13,212 nt of DNA from Anaerolineaceae bacterium UBA4081 (GTDB taxonomy: Bacteria > Chloroflexota > Anaerolineae > Anaerolineales > Anaerolineaceae): the NCBI GenBank assembly GCA_002383615.1, contig DFYN01000175.1:9544-22755 (forward strand). Direction: 5' to 3'. Positions 5,974-12,849 of this stretch are shown in pieces. The stretch's first letter is position 1. Every line of letters starts with the position of its first letter. The position numbers were made by a program, and so were the translations under genes. Below the pieces are notes generated by a model that was not told the DNA's origin, searched no databases, and saw nothing but the letters and a program-made list of their open reading frames with translations.

Positions 5974-6496
5974 TCTTACGGCGCTCCCAGAAGGGCATTA
6001 ATTCACGGGCAGGTTTGCCTCGTTTTTCTGCTTCTTCTTCAGGTGATTTCAGCATACCTAATGCCAGGAAAGTAGCCTTGGCTACATTCAGAACATTGGC
6101 GCTGCCCATTGATTTGGTCAGGATGTCATGGATGCCAGCAGCCTCAAGGACGGCTCGGACAGCACCTGCAGCGATAACGCCGGTACCAGCCGAAGCAGGT
6201 TTGATGAGGACGACAGCGCCACCCACTTTAGCAGTCGCCTCATGTGGAATGGTTGTTCCAGAGAGGTGATACTGGCGCATATTTTTGTGCGCACGCTCAG
6301 TGGCTTTACGCATGGCATCCGGTACAGCATTAGCTTTACCCACACCAATGCCAACCTTGCCTTTATTGTCTCCGGCCACAAGGGTGACGCGGAACTGGAA
6401 CCGGCGACCGCCCTTAACTACTTTTGCCACGCGGGCAATTTCGATGACGCGTTCGTCGTATGCTTGTTCCAGCGGTTGTAGTTCAGTCATGTCCAT
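5966..6496 (-). CDS. rpsE: 30S ribosomal protein S5
   Basis: S5 sits at the back of the 30S neck near the mRNA entry pore and affects decoding fidelity and mRNA unwinding. It has 176 residues. The N-terminal double-stranded-RNA-binding fold (about 12-77) contains the loop KVVKGGRRF at 25-33, the place where spectinomycin-resistance changes occur in other bacteria; it looks wild type. KVGIGVGKA at 47-55 and the C-terminal domain with SAGTGVIAAGAVRAVLEAAG at 102-121 are typical. The ATG at 6496 has AGGT seven bases upstream; a second ATG two codons later is an equally plausible start. It lies 17 bases after rplR. Confidence 0.98.
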   Translation of the reverse strand: MDMTELQPLEQAYDERVIEIARVAKVVKGGRRFQFRVTLVAGDNKGKVGIGVGKANAVPDAMRKATERAHKNMRQYHLSGTTIPHEATAKVGGAVVLIKPASAGTGVIAAGAVRAVLEAAGIHDILTKSMGSANVLNVAKATFLALGMLKSPEEEAEKRGKPARELMPFWERRKNG

Positions 6497-6513
6497 GTTA
6501 GAGACCTATTTCC

Positions 6514-6879
6514 TTAGAATTCCAACCCGGCTTCACGGGCGGCATCAGCCAGGGCTTTGACACGGCCGATATAACGAAAACCACCGCGGTCAAAGACGAC
6601 AACTTTATATCCCTTGGCTATGGCGCGCTCAGCAACTGCTGAACCAACCACCTTAGCCTGCTCCGCCTTCTTCAAACCCTTGACCTTACCTTGCAGTTCG
6701 TGGTCAATAGATGAGGCGCTTGCCAGGGTGACGCCGTTCTCATCATCGATGAGTTGGACATAGATTTCTTCCAAACTGCGGAAGACAGCCAGACGCGGGC
6801 GTGCAGGGGTGCCTTGCACCGTCTTGCGGACGCGGCGATGGCGTCGGATTCTTGCTTCTGATCGTGTTAACTTTGCCAT
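6514..6879 (-). CDS. rplR: 50S ribosomal protein L18
   Basis: Binds 5S rRNA with L5 and L25 and anchors it in the central protuberance of the large subunit. It has 121 residues, the usual length. The basic N-terminal arm SEARIRRHRRVRKTVQG, then ARPRLAVFRSLEEIYVQLID, and the C-terminal VVFDRGGFRYIGRVKALADA and AREAGLEF are standard family sequence. It lies 11 bases downstream of rplF and 17 upstream of rpsE, in the normal spc order. Nothing unusual is seen. Confidence 0.98.
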   Translation of the reverse strand: MAKLTRSEARIRRHRRVRKTVQGTPARPRLAVFRSLEEIYVQLIDDENGVTLASASSIDHELQGKVKGLKKAEQAKVVGSAVAERAIAKGYKVVVFDRGGFRYIGRVKALADAAREAGLEF

Positions 6880-6890
6880 ATCCGGTCTCC

Positions 6891-7454
6891 TTACTTCTTC
6901 GCGCCCTTGCCCTTACCGGCTTTACCAGCCTTGCGGCGAATGCGTTCACCAAGATAGTGAATGCCTTTGCCCAGGTATGGTTCCGGCGGGCGCAGTTTGC
7001 GAATATCCGCAGCAATTTGACCTAAAACTTCGCGGTCGTAACCCATCACACGGATCTGGCGAGTTTTAGTATCGGTTTCAAAGGAAACCCCAGCAGCGGG
7101 TTCAATTCGGACGGGGTGTGAAAAGCCAAGGTTTAAGACCAGGGTTTCTCCGTCCATTTCGGCGCGGTATCCCACGCCATCAATTTCCAAAGTAATGGTA
7201 AAGCCAGTGGAAACACCGGTTACCATGTTCTGGATAAGTGCACGGGTGGTGCCATGTAATGCGCGAGCGGTCGGTTCATCATTTTCGCGGGTGACGATGA
7301 TTTGCCTGGCATCCTTGTCGTGCGCCACGTGGATACGTGGTGAGAATGCGCGGTGCATCTCTCCTTTGGGACCTTTAATGGTCACATCGGAACCCAGAAC
7401 CGTAACCTGCACTGTTTCTGGCACTACCACCGGTAGACGTCCTATACGAGACAC
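6891..7454 (-). CDS. rplF: 50S ribosomal protein L6 (GTG start)
   Basis: L6 lies near the factor-binding site of the large subunit, close to the sarcin-ricin loop and the stalk base. It consists of two repeated alpha/beta domains in 187 residues. It opens MSRIGRLPVVVP and carries VTIKGPKGE at 24-32, and the C-terminal L6 signature PEPYLGKGI (157-165) precedes a Lys/Gly-rich tail. Start: the open frame runs back to 7511, but that stretch lies inside rpsH and does not resemble L6. The GTG at 7452-7454 has AAGGAG seven bases upstream and gives the family's usual N-terminus. The gap to rpsH is then 22 bases. Confidence 0.97.
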   Translation of the reverse strand: MSRIGRLPVVVPETVQVTVLGSDVTIKGPKGEMHRAFSPRIHVAHDKDARQIIVTRENDEPTARALHGTTRALIQNMVTGVSTGFTITLEIDGVGYRAEMDGETLVLNLGFSHPVRIEPAAGVSFETDTKTRQIRVMGYDREVLGQIAADIRKLRPPEPYLGKGIHYLGERIRRKAGKAGKGKGAKK

Positions 7455-7461
7455 GATTAGA

Positions 7462-7467
7462 CTCCTT
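7462..7467 (-). promoter_or_regulatory. Ribosome binding site fixing the rplF GTG start
   Basis: AAGGAG on the minus strand, seven bases before the GTG at 7452-7454. It rules out the 19-codon longer frame that would begin inside rpsH. Confidence 0.85.
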
Positions 7468-7476
7468 CTCTCCGGG

Positions 7477-7887
7477 TTACCAGATTTTGCACAGGAGCTC
7501 GCCGCCAACACCTAACTGACGGGCGCGCTTTCCGGTCATGACGCCCTTGGGCGTGGACACGATGGCGATACCCATCCCGGAGAGTACCCAGGGAATATCG
7601 GTCATGTGCGTGTACACCCGGCGTCCGGGGCGGCTAATGCGCTCTAAACCGGTGATGACTGGGCTTCGCTGCCGACGTTCGCCAACATACTTCATGCGAA
7701 CACGCAACGTACGAGTGACAGAACCTTCGGTTTCTACCACTTCATAGCCCTCTATAAAGCCTTCTTCTTTCAAGATGCGGGCGATTTCCACCTTAATCTT
7801 GGAAGTAGGCATCGCGACAATCGGCTGACCAACCTGCATGCCATTCCGGATTCGCGTCAACATATCTGCAATCGGATCATTAACCAT
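7477..7887 (-). CDS. rpsH: 30S ribosomal protein S8
   Basis: Primary 16S rRNA-binding protein of the 30S central domain; in E. coli it also represses the spc operon. It has 136 residues from the chosen start. N-terminal NDPIADMLTRIRNG, central GLERISRPGRRVY (80-92) and the C-terminal signature GIAIVSTPKGVMT (106-118), then GGELLCKIW, are clear. Start: a GTG lies two codons earlier at 7891-7893, but GGAGG (7897-7901) is only three bases from it and nine from the ATG at 7885-7887, so the ATG is preferred. It lies 24 bases after rpsN. Confidence 0.97.
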   Translation of the reverse strand: MVNDPIADMLTRIRNGMQVGQPIVAMPTSKIKVEIARILKEEGFIEGYEVVETEGSVTRTLRVRMKYVGERRQRSPVITGLERISRPGRRVYTHMTDIPWVLSGMGIAIVSTPKGVMTGKRARQLGVGGELLCKIW

Positions 7888-7896
7888 GCTCACTAA

Positions 7897-7901
7897 CCTC
7901 C
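7897..7901 (-). promoter_or_regulatory. Ribosome binding site deciding the rpsH start
   Basis: GGAGG on the minus strand. Its distance is nine bases to the ATG at 7887 but only three to the GTG at 7893, which favours the ATG. Confidence 0.7.
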
Positions 7902-7911
7902 GGTTCCGTGG

Positions 7912-8094
7912 CTACCAGGATGCTTTCTGCACACCGGGAATCTGACCATCTAATGCCAGCTCACGGAAGCAGATGCGGCAGAGGCCAAACCGGCGCATAT
8001 ACCCGCGCGGGCGACCGCAGCGACGGCAACGATTACGCACTTGAATAGCGCTACGACGCCGTGTTTCACGATAACTCATGCATTTCTTTGCCAT
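7912..8094 (-). CDS. rpsN: 30S ribosomal protein S14, short zinc-binding form (type Z)
   Basis: S14 is a late-binding protein of the 30S head. This is the short form of 60 residues with a zinc ribbon: C23 and C26 (CRRC), C39 and C42 (CRIC). It ends in the canonical FGLCRICFRELALDGQIPGV plus QKASW. The N-terminal part (MAKKCMSYRETRRRSAIQVR) is unusually rich in arginine compared with forms I remember. Start: the frame opens earlier, at 8121, inside rplE, but ATG at 8092-8094 has AGGAAGGA five bases upstream and yields the standard MAKK opening. Only one base separates it from the rplE stop, so coupling is very likely. Sometimes annotated rpsZ. Confidence 0.97.
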   Translation of the reverse strand: MAKKCMSYRETRRRSAIQVRNRCRRCGRPRGYMRRFGLCRICFRELALDGQIPGVQKASW

Positions 8095-8095
8095 G

Positions 8096-8638
8096 CTAGT
8101 CCTTCCTGAAAGGCATTCCAAGCAGCTGCAGCATCATCCTAGATTCATCATCTGACTGCGCTGTGGTGACAATCGTGATTTCCATCCCGCGGACCTTGTC
8201 GACTTTGTCGTATTCGATCTCGGGGAAGATGACCTGTTCGCGTAGACCCAGGGTGTAATTACCACGACCATCAAAGGCTTCGGTAGGTACGCCACGGAAA
8301 TCTCGCACGCGAGGCAGAACAATATTCATCAACCGGTCGAGGAATGCCCACATTTTGTCGCCCCGCAGGGTAACAACTGCGCCAATCGCACGACCTTCAC
8401 GCAACTTGAAGTTGGCAATATTGGTGCGGGCTTTGGTGACCACTGGTTTCTGCCCGGTGATGGCAGTCAGGTCAGCCACAGCCGCATCCAACGCCTTGGG
8501 GTTGTCAAGAGCTTCGCCCAAGCCAATGTTGATGACAACCTTCTGGATTCGCGGGATTTGCATCACGTTATCCAGATTGAGCGCTTTACGCAGGGCGGGC
8601 GCCACTTCTGTTTGGTACATTTCCTTCAGTTTATTCAT
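8096..8638 (-). CDS. rplE: 50S ribosomal protein L5
   Basis: 5S rRNA-binding protein of the central protuberance that also touches the P-site tRNA and S13 across the subunit interface. It has 180 residues, the family norm. Recognisable blocks are IQKVVINIGLGEA at 31-43, the signature around ITGQKPVVTKARTNIANFKL (60-79), RVRDFRGVP at 110-118, NYTLGLREQVIFPEI at 127-141 and the C-terminal LLGMPFRKD. GGGAG lies seven bases before the ATG. It sits between rplX (17 bases) and rpsN (1 base). Confidence 0.98.
   Translation of the reverse strand: MNKLKEMYQTEVAPALRKALNLDNVMQIPRIQKVVINIGLGEALDNPKALDAAVADLTAITGQKPVVTKARTNIANFKLREGRAIGAVVTLRGDKMWAFLDRLMNIVLPRVRDFRGVPTEAFDGRGNYTLGLREQVIFPEIEYDKVDKVRGMEITIVTTAQSDDESRMMLQLLGMPFRKD
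8100..8107 (-). promoter_or_regulatory. Ribosome binding site deciding the rpsN start
   Basis: AGGAAGGA on the minus strand, five bases before the ATG at 8094 and located in the last codons of rplE. It fixes the 60-residue S14 rather than the longer frame opening at 8121. Confidence 0.8.
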
Positions 8639-8655
8639 ATCTTTGCTCCCGCCGC

Positions 8656-8988
8656 TTATTCGTCAATGAAGGCTTCGCACTGTTTACAGACGCGCTGAAC
8701 CTTCTCGCCTTCGCGGACAATACCCACCCGGGTGGGTTTGTTACACTTTTTGCAGACAAGCATCACATTTGAGATGTGAATAGGTCCTTCAAAGAGAACC
8801 TTGCCGGGCGAAATGGTACGACCCTGAGCCTGTACCTGTTTTTGGTGCTTGGTGCGCATATTGATACCCTGCACGACCACGGTCTGGTTAACAGGATTGA
8901 CCTTGATGACCTCACCACGCTTTCCGCGGTCTTGCTCTCGGCCAGTTGTGACTTCAACCAGATCACCTTTGCGAATCTTCGCTTTCAT
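8656..8988 (-). CDS. rplX: 50S ribosomal protein L24 with C-terminal zinc ribbon
   Basis: Initiator of 50S assembly, located near the exit of the peptide tunnel. It has 110 residues. The KOW motif lies at the N-terminus: MKAKIRKGDLVEVTTGREQD, then RGKRGEVIKV. The C-terminal part holds two CxxC knuckles, C79/C82 and C101/C104, with the typical KPTRVG between them, predicting a zinc ribbon that many L24 proteins have lost. Start: an ATG six codons earlier (9006) has only a weak AGGG next to it. The ATG at 8986-8988 has AGGAG seven bases upstream and gives the usual MKAKIRKGD opening. It lies 22 bases after rplN. Confidence 0.97.
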   Translation of the reverse strand: MKAKIRKGDLVEVTTGREQDRGKRGEVIKVNPVNQTVVVQGINMRTKHQKQVQAQGRTISPGKVLFEGPIHISNVMLVCKKCNKPTRVGIVREGEKVQRVCKQCEAFIDE

Positions 8989-8995
8989 TCCTTCG

Positions 8996-9000
8996 CTCCT
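8996..9000 (-). promoter_or_regulatory. Ribosome binding site deciding the rplX start
   Basis: AGGAG on the minus strand, seven bases before the ATG at 8988. It lies inside the extra codons of the longer frame, so the shorter protein is favoured. Confidence 0.8.
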
Positions 9001-9010
9001 ATCCATCGCC

Positions 9011-9382
9011 CTAGATGACTTCCGGGGCTAATGAGACAATCTTCATAAAGCCCTTTTCACGCAGCTCACGCGCCACTGGTCCAAAAATGCGGGAACCCTT
9101 CGGGTTCTGCCCATCGGTATCCAGGATGACGGCGGCATTGTCGTCAAAGCGGATTGTGGAGCCATCTTCGCGTCGCCATTCCTTTGAACAGCGGACAATA
9201 ACAGCCTTAACAATCTCACTCTTCTTTACTGAGCCTTGCGGGGCAGCCGATTTGACGGTCGCCACCACAACGTCGCCCACACGTCCATATCGGCGTTTGG
9301 AACCACCCAGGACATGGATGACCAGCAACTCTTTCGCGCCAGTATTATCAGCAACATTGATGCGAGATTCTTGTTGGATCAT
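9011..9382 (-). CDS. rplN: 50S ribosomal protein L14
   Basis: Large-subunit protein that forms an intersubunit bridge with 16S rRNA and is the docking site of the silencing factor RsfS. It has 123 residues against 122 usually. It opens MIQQESRINVADNTGAKELL, followed by VIHVLGGSKRRYGRVGDVVV; later GSRIFGPVARELREKGFMKI and VSLAPEVI complete a textbook L14. Its ATG overlaps the rpsQ TGA by four bases (ATGA), the third such junction in a row. Nothing unusual is seen in the protein. Confidence 0.99.
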   Translation of the reverse strand: MIQQESRINVADNTGAKELLVIHVLGGSKRRYGRVGDVVVATVKSAAPQGSVKKSEIVKAVIVRCSKEWRREDGSTIRFDDNAAVILDTDGQNPKGSRIFGPVARELREKGFMKIVSLAPEVI

Positions 9383-9657
9383 GGCTGGTCTCCAACAATT
9401 TCTTCGCCTGCACCCACTTCACGGCTGAGGATAGCTTCCACAATCCAACGCTTGTCGCGCGAGAGTGGTCGGGTTTCAACAATCTGCACCTGGTCGCCAA
9501 TTTCGCAACCCATTACATCGTGCGCTTTTACCTTGCGGGAAGAGTGCACAACTTTTTGGTACAGAGGGTGCCGATATGTTCGGGTGATTTCAACCACTAC
9601 GGTTTTTTCCATGCGGTTGCTGGTAACTACCCCAATCAAACGTCGTCGTTCGTTCAT
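9379..9657 (-). CDS. rpsQ: 30S ribosomal protein S17
   Basis: Early 16S rRNA-binding protein with an OB fold at the lower back of the 30S subunit. It has 92 residues, slightly longer than the roughly 84 of E. coli. MNERRRLIGVVTSNRMEKTV, then HPLYQKVVHSSRKVKAHD (30-47) and IGDQVQIVETRPLSRDKRW (53-71), are diagnostic. The last 20 or so residues are an acidic extension (EVGAGEEIVGDQP). It overlaps rpmC and rplN by four bases each. Confidence 0.98.
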   Translation of the reverse strand: MNERRRLIGVVTSNRMEKTVVVEITRTYRHPLYQKVVHSSRKVKAHDVMGCEIGDQVQIVETRPLSRDKRWIVEAILSREVGAGEEIVGDQP

Positions 9658-9866
9658 TTCGCACCTTCCGGCTTTTCCGCCAATTCATGCTCGCGCAAGA
9701 TGGTTTCATAACGCGCAATCAGACGGCGGGTTTGGAGCAGGCGGCTGTGGTCGGTCAATTGACCAGTGACCATCTGAAACCGCAAGTTCATATATTCTTC
9801 ACGGGCATCCGCAATCTTGTTTATTAATTCTTGGACAGAAAGAAGCCTAATTTCAGCGGTTTTCAT
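9654..9866 (-). CDS. rpmC: 50S ribosomal protein L29
   Basis: Small helical protein at the rim of the peptide exit tunnel, next to L23, and part of the landing site for trigger factor and SRP. It has 70 residues. MKTAEIRLLSVQELINKIAD, EEYMNLRFQMVTGQL and RLIARYETILRE match the two-helix hairpin of the family. The C-terminal HELAEKPEGAK is a short extra tail. Its ATG overlaps the rplP stop and its stop overlaps the rpsQ start, each by four bases (ATGA). Confidence 0.97.
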   Translation of the reverse strand: MKTAEIRLLSVQELINKIADAREEYMNLRFQMVTGQLTDHSRLLQTRRLIARYETILREHELAEKPEGAK

Positions 9867-10285
9867 GCCAGTTCTCCTTCATGACGGGCAACAACCTTCG
9901 TCTTGATGGGGAACTTGTAGCCAGCCTGCTTGAGGGCTTCACGGGCTTCTTCATTCTCCAAACCGCTCACTTCAAACATGATGCGACCGGGTTTGACGAC
10001 GGCGACCCAGTATTCCACAGGTCCTTTACCTTTACCCATACGGGTTTCAGGTGGTCGGTGGGTGTAGCTTTTGTCCGGGAAGATGCGGATCCAGACCTTA
10101 CCATGGCGCTTCATCGCGCGGACGATGGTGCGGCGGGCAGCCTCAATCTGGCGGGCGGTAATCCACCCTGGTTCCAGAGCCTGCAACCCATATTCACCGA
10201 AGTTTAAGTCGGCGCCGCGCAGGGCTTTACCCGTCATGCGACCGCGGTGTTGCTTACGCCACTTCACACGTTTTGGCATCAACAT
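9863..10285 (-). CDS. rplP: 50S ribosomal protein L16
   Basis: L16 organises 23S rRNA around the A-site tRNA and is required for late 50S maturation. It has 140 residues, the usual length. It starts MLMPKRVKWRKQHRGRMTGK, and further on are FGEYGLQALEPGWITARQIE, AARRTIVRAMKRHGKVWIRI and MGKGKGPVEYWVAVVKPGR, all standard. GAGGT lies about seven bases before the ATG at 10285, supporting that start over the ATG two codons later. A 42-base gap separates it from rpsC. Confidence 0.99.
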   Translation of the reverse strand: MLMPKRVKWRKQHRGRMTGKALRGADLNFGEYGLQALEPGWITARQIEAARRTIVRAMKRHGKVWIRIFPDKSYTHRPPETRMGKGKGPVEYWVAVVKPGRIMFEVSGLENEEAREALKQAGYKFPIKTKVVARHEGELA

Positions 10286-10327
10286 AGCGTCTACCTCATT
10301 CCTTCAGCTGTATTCGAACAGCCGTAA

Positions 10328-11005
10328 TTACTCACTGATGTACACGCCCTCGGTGGCTTCAACTTTCTCTTCCACACCCGGCAGCACTTCGCCTTTATAA
10401 ATCCACACTTTGACGCCAATGCGTCCATAAGTAGTGAGCGCTTCATAGCGCGCAAAATCAATGTTGGCACGCAGGGTTTGCAGAGGCACCCGTCCATCAC
10501 GCAACCAGACAGTGCGAGCCATCTCAGCGCCGCTCAATCGACCAGCAACTTCAACTTTGATACCCTGAGCGCCCTGGCGCATGGCTTGTTGCAGCGCACG
10601 CTTCATTGCACGGCGGTAGCTAACACGGCGTTCAATTTGCCCAGCAATGTTCATGGCAACCAAAAGTGCATCACAATCCGGCGCTTTGATTTCCTTGATT
10701 TCCAGGTCAATGTTCTTGCCGGTTAACGCGGTCAGGTCCTGGCGAATTTTCTTGACAGTATCACCCTTGCGACCAATCAAGATGCCTGGTTTTGCCGTAT
10801 GAACCACGATTTTGACTTTGCCGGGAAAACGTTCTACTTCAATGTGTGAAACACCGGCTTTGTCAGCTTCTTTGCGGATAAGTTTGCGGATCTGAAGATC
10901 CTGATGCAACTGATCCTGATATTCCATGCCTTCGGCGAACCAGCGACCTTCCCAAGGCTGATGCACGCCGAGACGAAAACCAATCGGATGAACTTTTCGA
11001 CCCAT
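10328..11005 (-). CDS. rpsC: 30S ribosomal protein S3
   Basis: S3 forms part of the mRNA entry tunnel and the helicase-like ring with S4 and S5. It has 225 residues. It opens MGRKVHPIGFRLGVHQPWEG. The type II KH domain shows KPGILIGRKGDTVKKIRQDL (72-91) with the GRKG loop at 78-81. The C-terminal domain has RAMKRALQQAMRQGAQGIKV and GRLSGAEMARTVWLRDGRVP, then YGRIGVKVWIYKGEVLPG. It lies 22 bases after rplV, normal for the S10 operon. Confidence 0.99.
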   Translation of the reverse strand: MGRKVHPIGFRLGVHQPWEGRWFAEGMEYQDQLHQDLQIRKLIRKEADKAGVSHIEVERFPGKVKIVVHTAKPGILIGRKGDTVKKIRQDLTALTGKNIDLEIKEIKAPDCDALLVAMNIAGQIERRVSYRRAMKRALQQAMRQGAQGIKVEVAGRLSGAEMARTVWLRDGRVPLQTLRANIDFARYEALTTYGRIGVKVWIYKGEVLPGVEEKVEATEGVYISE

Positions 11006-11026
11006 ATTGTCTCCGTTCCTTCTCGG

Positions 11027-11368
11027 TTACTCTTTTTCCCGCAGCACAATTGTTATGTGCGAGGCACGGCGCAGCAAAGGTTTGAAGCGCCCACGTGCAC
11101 CATAACGGCGCCATTTGCGGGTCTGTGCTTCATCAGCCGTGATTTTGTAGACCACCAGGGTGTCGCGGCTGAGACCAAAGTTTTCCTCAGCGTTGGCGAT
11201 GGCGGATGCCAGCAGCTTGCCCACGTGCCGGGCAGCGACCTTGGGGGTGAACTTAAGCAAGGTCAGCGCTTCCACAGCAGGTTTACCGCGAACCAAATCA
11301 ACCACCAGTCGGGCTTTTTGCGCTGAAACTCCGCAATTTTTTAAAGTTGCACGAATATCCGTTGCCAT
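11027..11368 (-). CDS. rplV: 50S ribosomal protein L22
   Basis: L22 lines the peptide exit tunnel with an extended beta-hairpin near the constriction; changes in that loop confer macrolide resistance elsewhere. It has 113 residues. VSAQKARLVVDLVRGKPAVE near 14-33, ASAIANAEENFGLSRDTLVV and the hairpin and C-terminal part QTRKWRRYGARGRFKPLLRR, then ASHITIVLREKE, fit the family. Only three bases separate it from rpsS, whose last codons probably supply its ribosome site (AAGGGAAA). Confidence 0.98.
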   Translation of the reverse strand: MATDIRATLKNCGVSAQKARLVVDLVRGKPAVEALTLLKFTPKVAARHVGKLLASAIANAEENFGLSRDTLVVYKITADEAQTRKWRRYGARGRFKPLLRRASHITIVLREKE

Positions 11369-11371
11369 GGT

Positions 11372-11659
11372 TTACTTTCCCTTCACTGTCGAGGATTTCT
11401 CGGATGCAGCGTGACCACGGAAGTGACGGGTGGGTGCAAATTCGCCCAAACGGTGTCCAATCATGTTCTCAGTGATGTAAATGGGAACATGGCGGCGTCC
11501 GTCATGGATGGCGATGGTGTGTCCGACCATCTGGGGATAGATGGTGGAATCGCGGCTCCAAGTGCGGATGACTTTCTTCTCAGCCTTGACATTCAAGACT
11601 TCGATTTTTTTCATCAACTTCGGGTCAATGTACGGACCCTTTTTTAGCGAACGTGACAT
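11372..11659 (-). CDS. rpsS: 30S ribosomal protein S19
   Basis: Protein of the 30S head that contacts S13 and the A-site finger bridge. It has 95 residues, the standard size. MSRSLKKGPYIDPKLMKKIE, the conserved block IYPQMVGHTIAIHDGRRHVP (40-59), IGHRLGEFAPTRHFRGHAA (67-85) and the basic tail are all present. GAGGG lies about eight bases before the ATG. Gaps are 32 bases to rplB and 3 to rplV. Confidence 0.99.
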   Translation of the reverse strand: MSRSLKKGPYIDPKLMKKIEVLNVKAEKKVIRTWSRDSTIYPQMVGHTIAIHDGRRHVPIYITENMIGHRLGEFAPTRHFRGHAASEKSSTVKGK

Positions 11660-11691
11660 AGTATCGTCCCTCTTTCTCGCATATCCATCTC

Positions 11692-12534
11692 TTAGCGGCG
11701 CTTGCCAGTCGTACGGCGGCGGACAATGAACTGGTTGGTGCTCTTATTACGGCGTGTCTTATAACCACGAGTGGGTTTACCCCACGGGCTCTTGGGACCC
11801 GGCATACCAGTCGGTTGACGACCTTCGCCACCACCATGCGGATGGTCGCGTGGGCTCATCGCTGTACCGCGAACGGTCGGGCGGATACCCATATGGCGCT
11901 TGCGCCCAGCTTTACCCAGCTTGACGTTGCTGTGTTCCAGGTTGCCTACCTGTCCGATAGTGGCATAGCATACTTGTCGGATCAGGCGAACTTCACCGGA
12001 AGGCATACGAATTTGGGCGTAATCGCCTTCTTTCGCCAACAATTGGGCAGAGGTTCCAGCTGAACGAACCAGTTGACCACCCTTGCCTTCTTTGATTTCA
12101 ATGTTGTGGATCATGGTACCCACTGGAATATTGGAGATGGGCAGGCAGTTGCCAGGGCGGATTTCAGCCTGGGAACCAGACATCACCACATCACCAACTT
12201 TCAAACCAACGGGAGCAACAATGTAACGCTTCTCACCATCTGCGTAAACCAACAGCGCCAGACGGGCAGTGCGATTTGGATCATATTCAATCGCGCTAAC
12301 TTTAGCGGAAATGCCATGTTTATCGCGCTTGTAATCCACGATCCGTATGAATTGGCGGTGACCGGCGCCGCGATGGCGGACAGTAACGCGCCCCTGGTTG
12401 TTACGACCGGCATATTCACGGCGGTTGATCAGCAGGGAGCGTTCGGGAGTCTTACCCTTGGTAATCTCCTCGAAGCTATAGCCGGTCATATCGCGCAGAC
12501 CAGGTGTTACGGGTTTGTAAACTTTAATACCCAT
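11692..12534 (-). CDS. rplB: 50S ribosomal protein L2
   Basis: One of the most conserved large-subunit proteins, needed for subunit joining and located close to the peptidyl transferase centre. It has 280 residues. The OB and SH3-like RNA-binding domain holds GRNNQGRVTVRHRGAGHRQF at 43-62, and the C-terminal extension holds RDHPHGGGEGR at 229-239. H231 there corresponds to the functionally important E. coli H229. The bases before it read TAMSPRD rather than the more common VAMNPVD. Its ATG shares one base with the rplW stop (TAATG), and AAGGGG seven bases upstream inside rplW serves as ribosome site. Confidence 0.99.
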   Translation of the reverse strand: MGIKVYKPVTPGLRDMTGYSFEEITKGKTPERSLLINRREYAGRNNQGRVTVRHRGAGHRQFIRIVDYKRDKHGISAKVSAIEYDPNRTARLALLVYADGEKRYIVAPVGLKVGDVVMSGSQAEIRPGNCLPISNIPVGTMIHNIEIKEGKGGQLVRSAGTSAQLLAKEGDYAQIRMPSGEVRLIRQVCYATIGQVGNLEHSNVKLGKAGRKRHMGIRPTVRGTAMSPRDHPHGGGEGRQPTGMPGPKSPWGKPTRGYKTRRNKSTNQFIVRRRTTGKRR

Positions 12535-12836
12535 TACTCCACCCCTTCAAAGATGGGAAGGCGACCATCGGGTGTGAGGGTGATAATCGCTTTCTTGTAC
12601 CCGGGGTTACGCACTGCTTCGCGGCGGCTGCGAGCACGCCGGGTGCGCTTGGCGGGAACGTTAATGACGTTTACCCGAACAACGGTTACGTTGAAGATTT
12701 TTTCCACCGCATCTTTAACCATCGTGCGGGTCGCATCGCCAGCCACTTCAAATACATACTGGTGCAGATGACTAACTTGATAATTAGTCTTTTCTGTAAT
12801 CAGTGGGCGGCGGAGGATATCGTAAATAGTGCTCAT
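12534..12836 (-). CDS. rplW: 50S ribosomal protein L23
   Basis: L23 rings the exit of the peptide tunnel and is the main docking site for trigger factor and the signal recognition particle. It has 100 residues. MSTIYDILRRPLITEKTNYQ, YVFEVAGDATRTMVKDAVEK and IFNVTVVRVNVINVPAKRTR are clear family sequence. The basic loop RRARSRREAVRNPGYKKAI that enters rRNA precedes the C-terminal strand. AGGAG lies six bases before the ATG. Thirteen bases separate it from rplD, and it is fused by TAATG to rplB. Confidence 0.98.
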   Translation of the reverse strand: MSTIYDILRRPLITEKTNYQVSHLHQYVFEVAGDATRTMVKDAVEKIFNVTVVRVNVINVPAKRTRRARSRREAVRNPGYKKAIITLTPDGRLPIFEGVE

Positions 12837-12849
12837 GTATATCTCCTAC

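Noticed and set aside
7455..7511. N-terminal extension of L6 of 19 codons
   Set aside because: It overlaps the end of rpsH, is unlike L6, and the AAGGAG at 7462-7467 serves the GTG at 7454.
12073..12771. Plus-strand open frame of 232 codons opposite rplB and rplW
   Set aside because: It lies entirely antisense to two highly conserved r-protein genes, resembles no known protein and has no gene context. It is a codon-use shadow.
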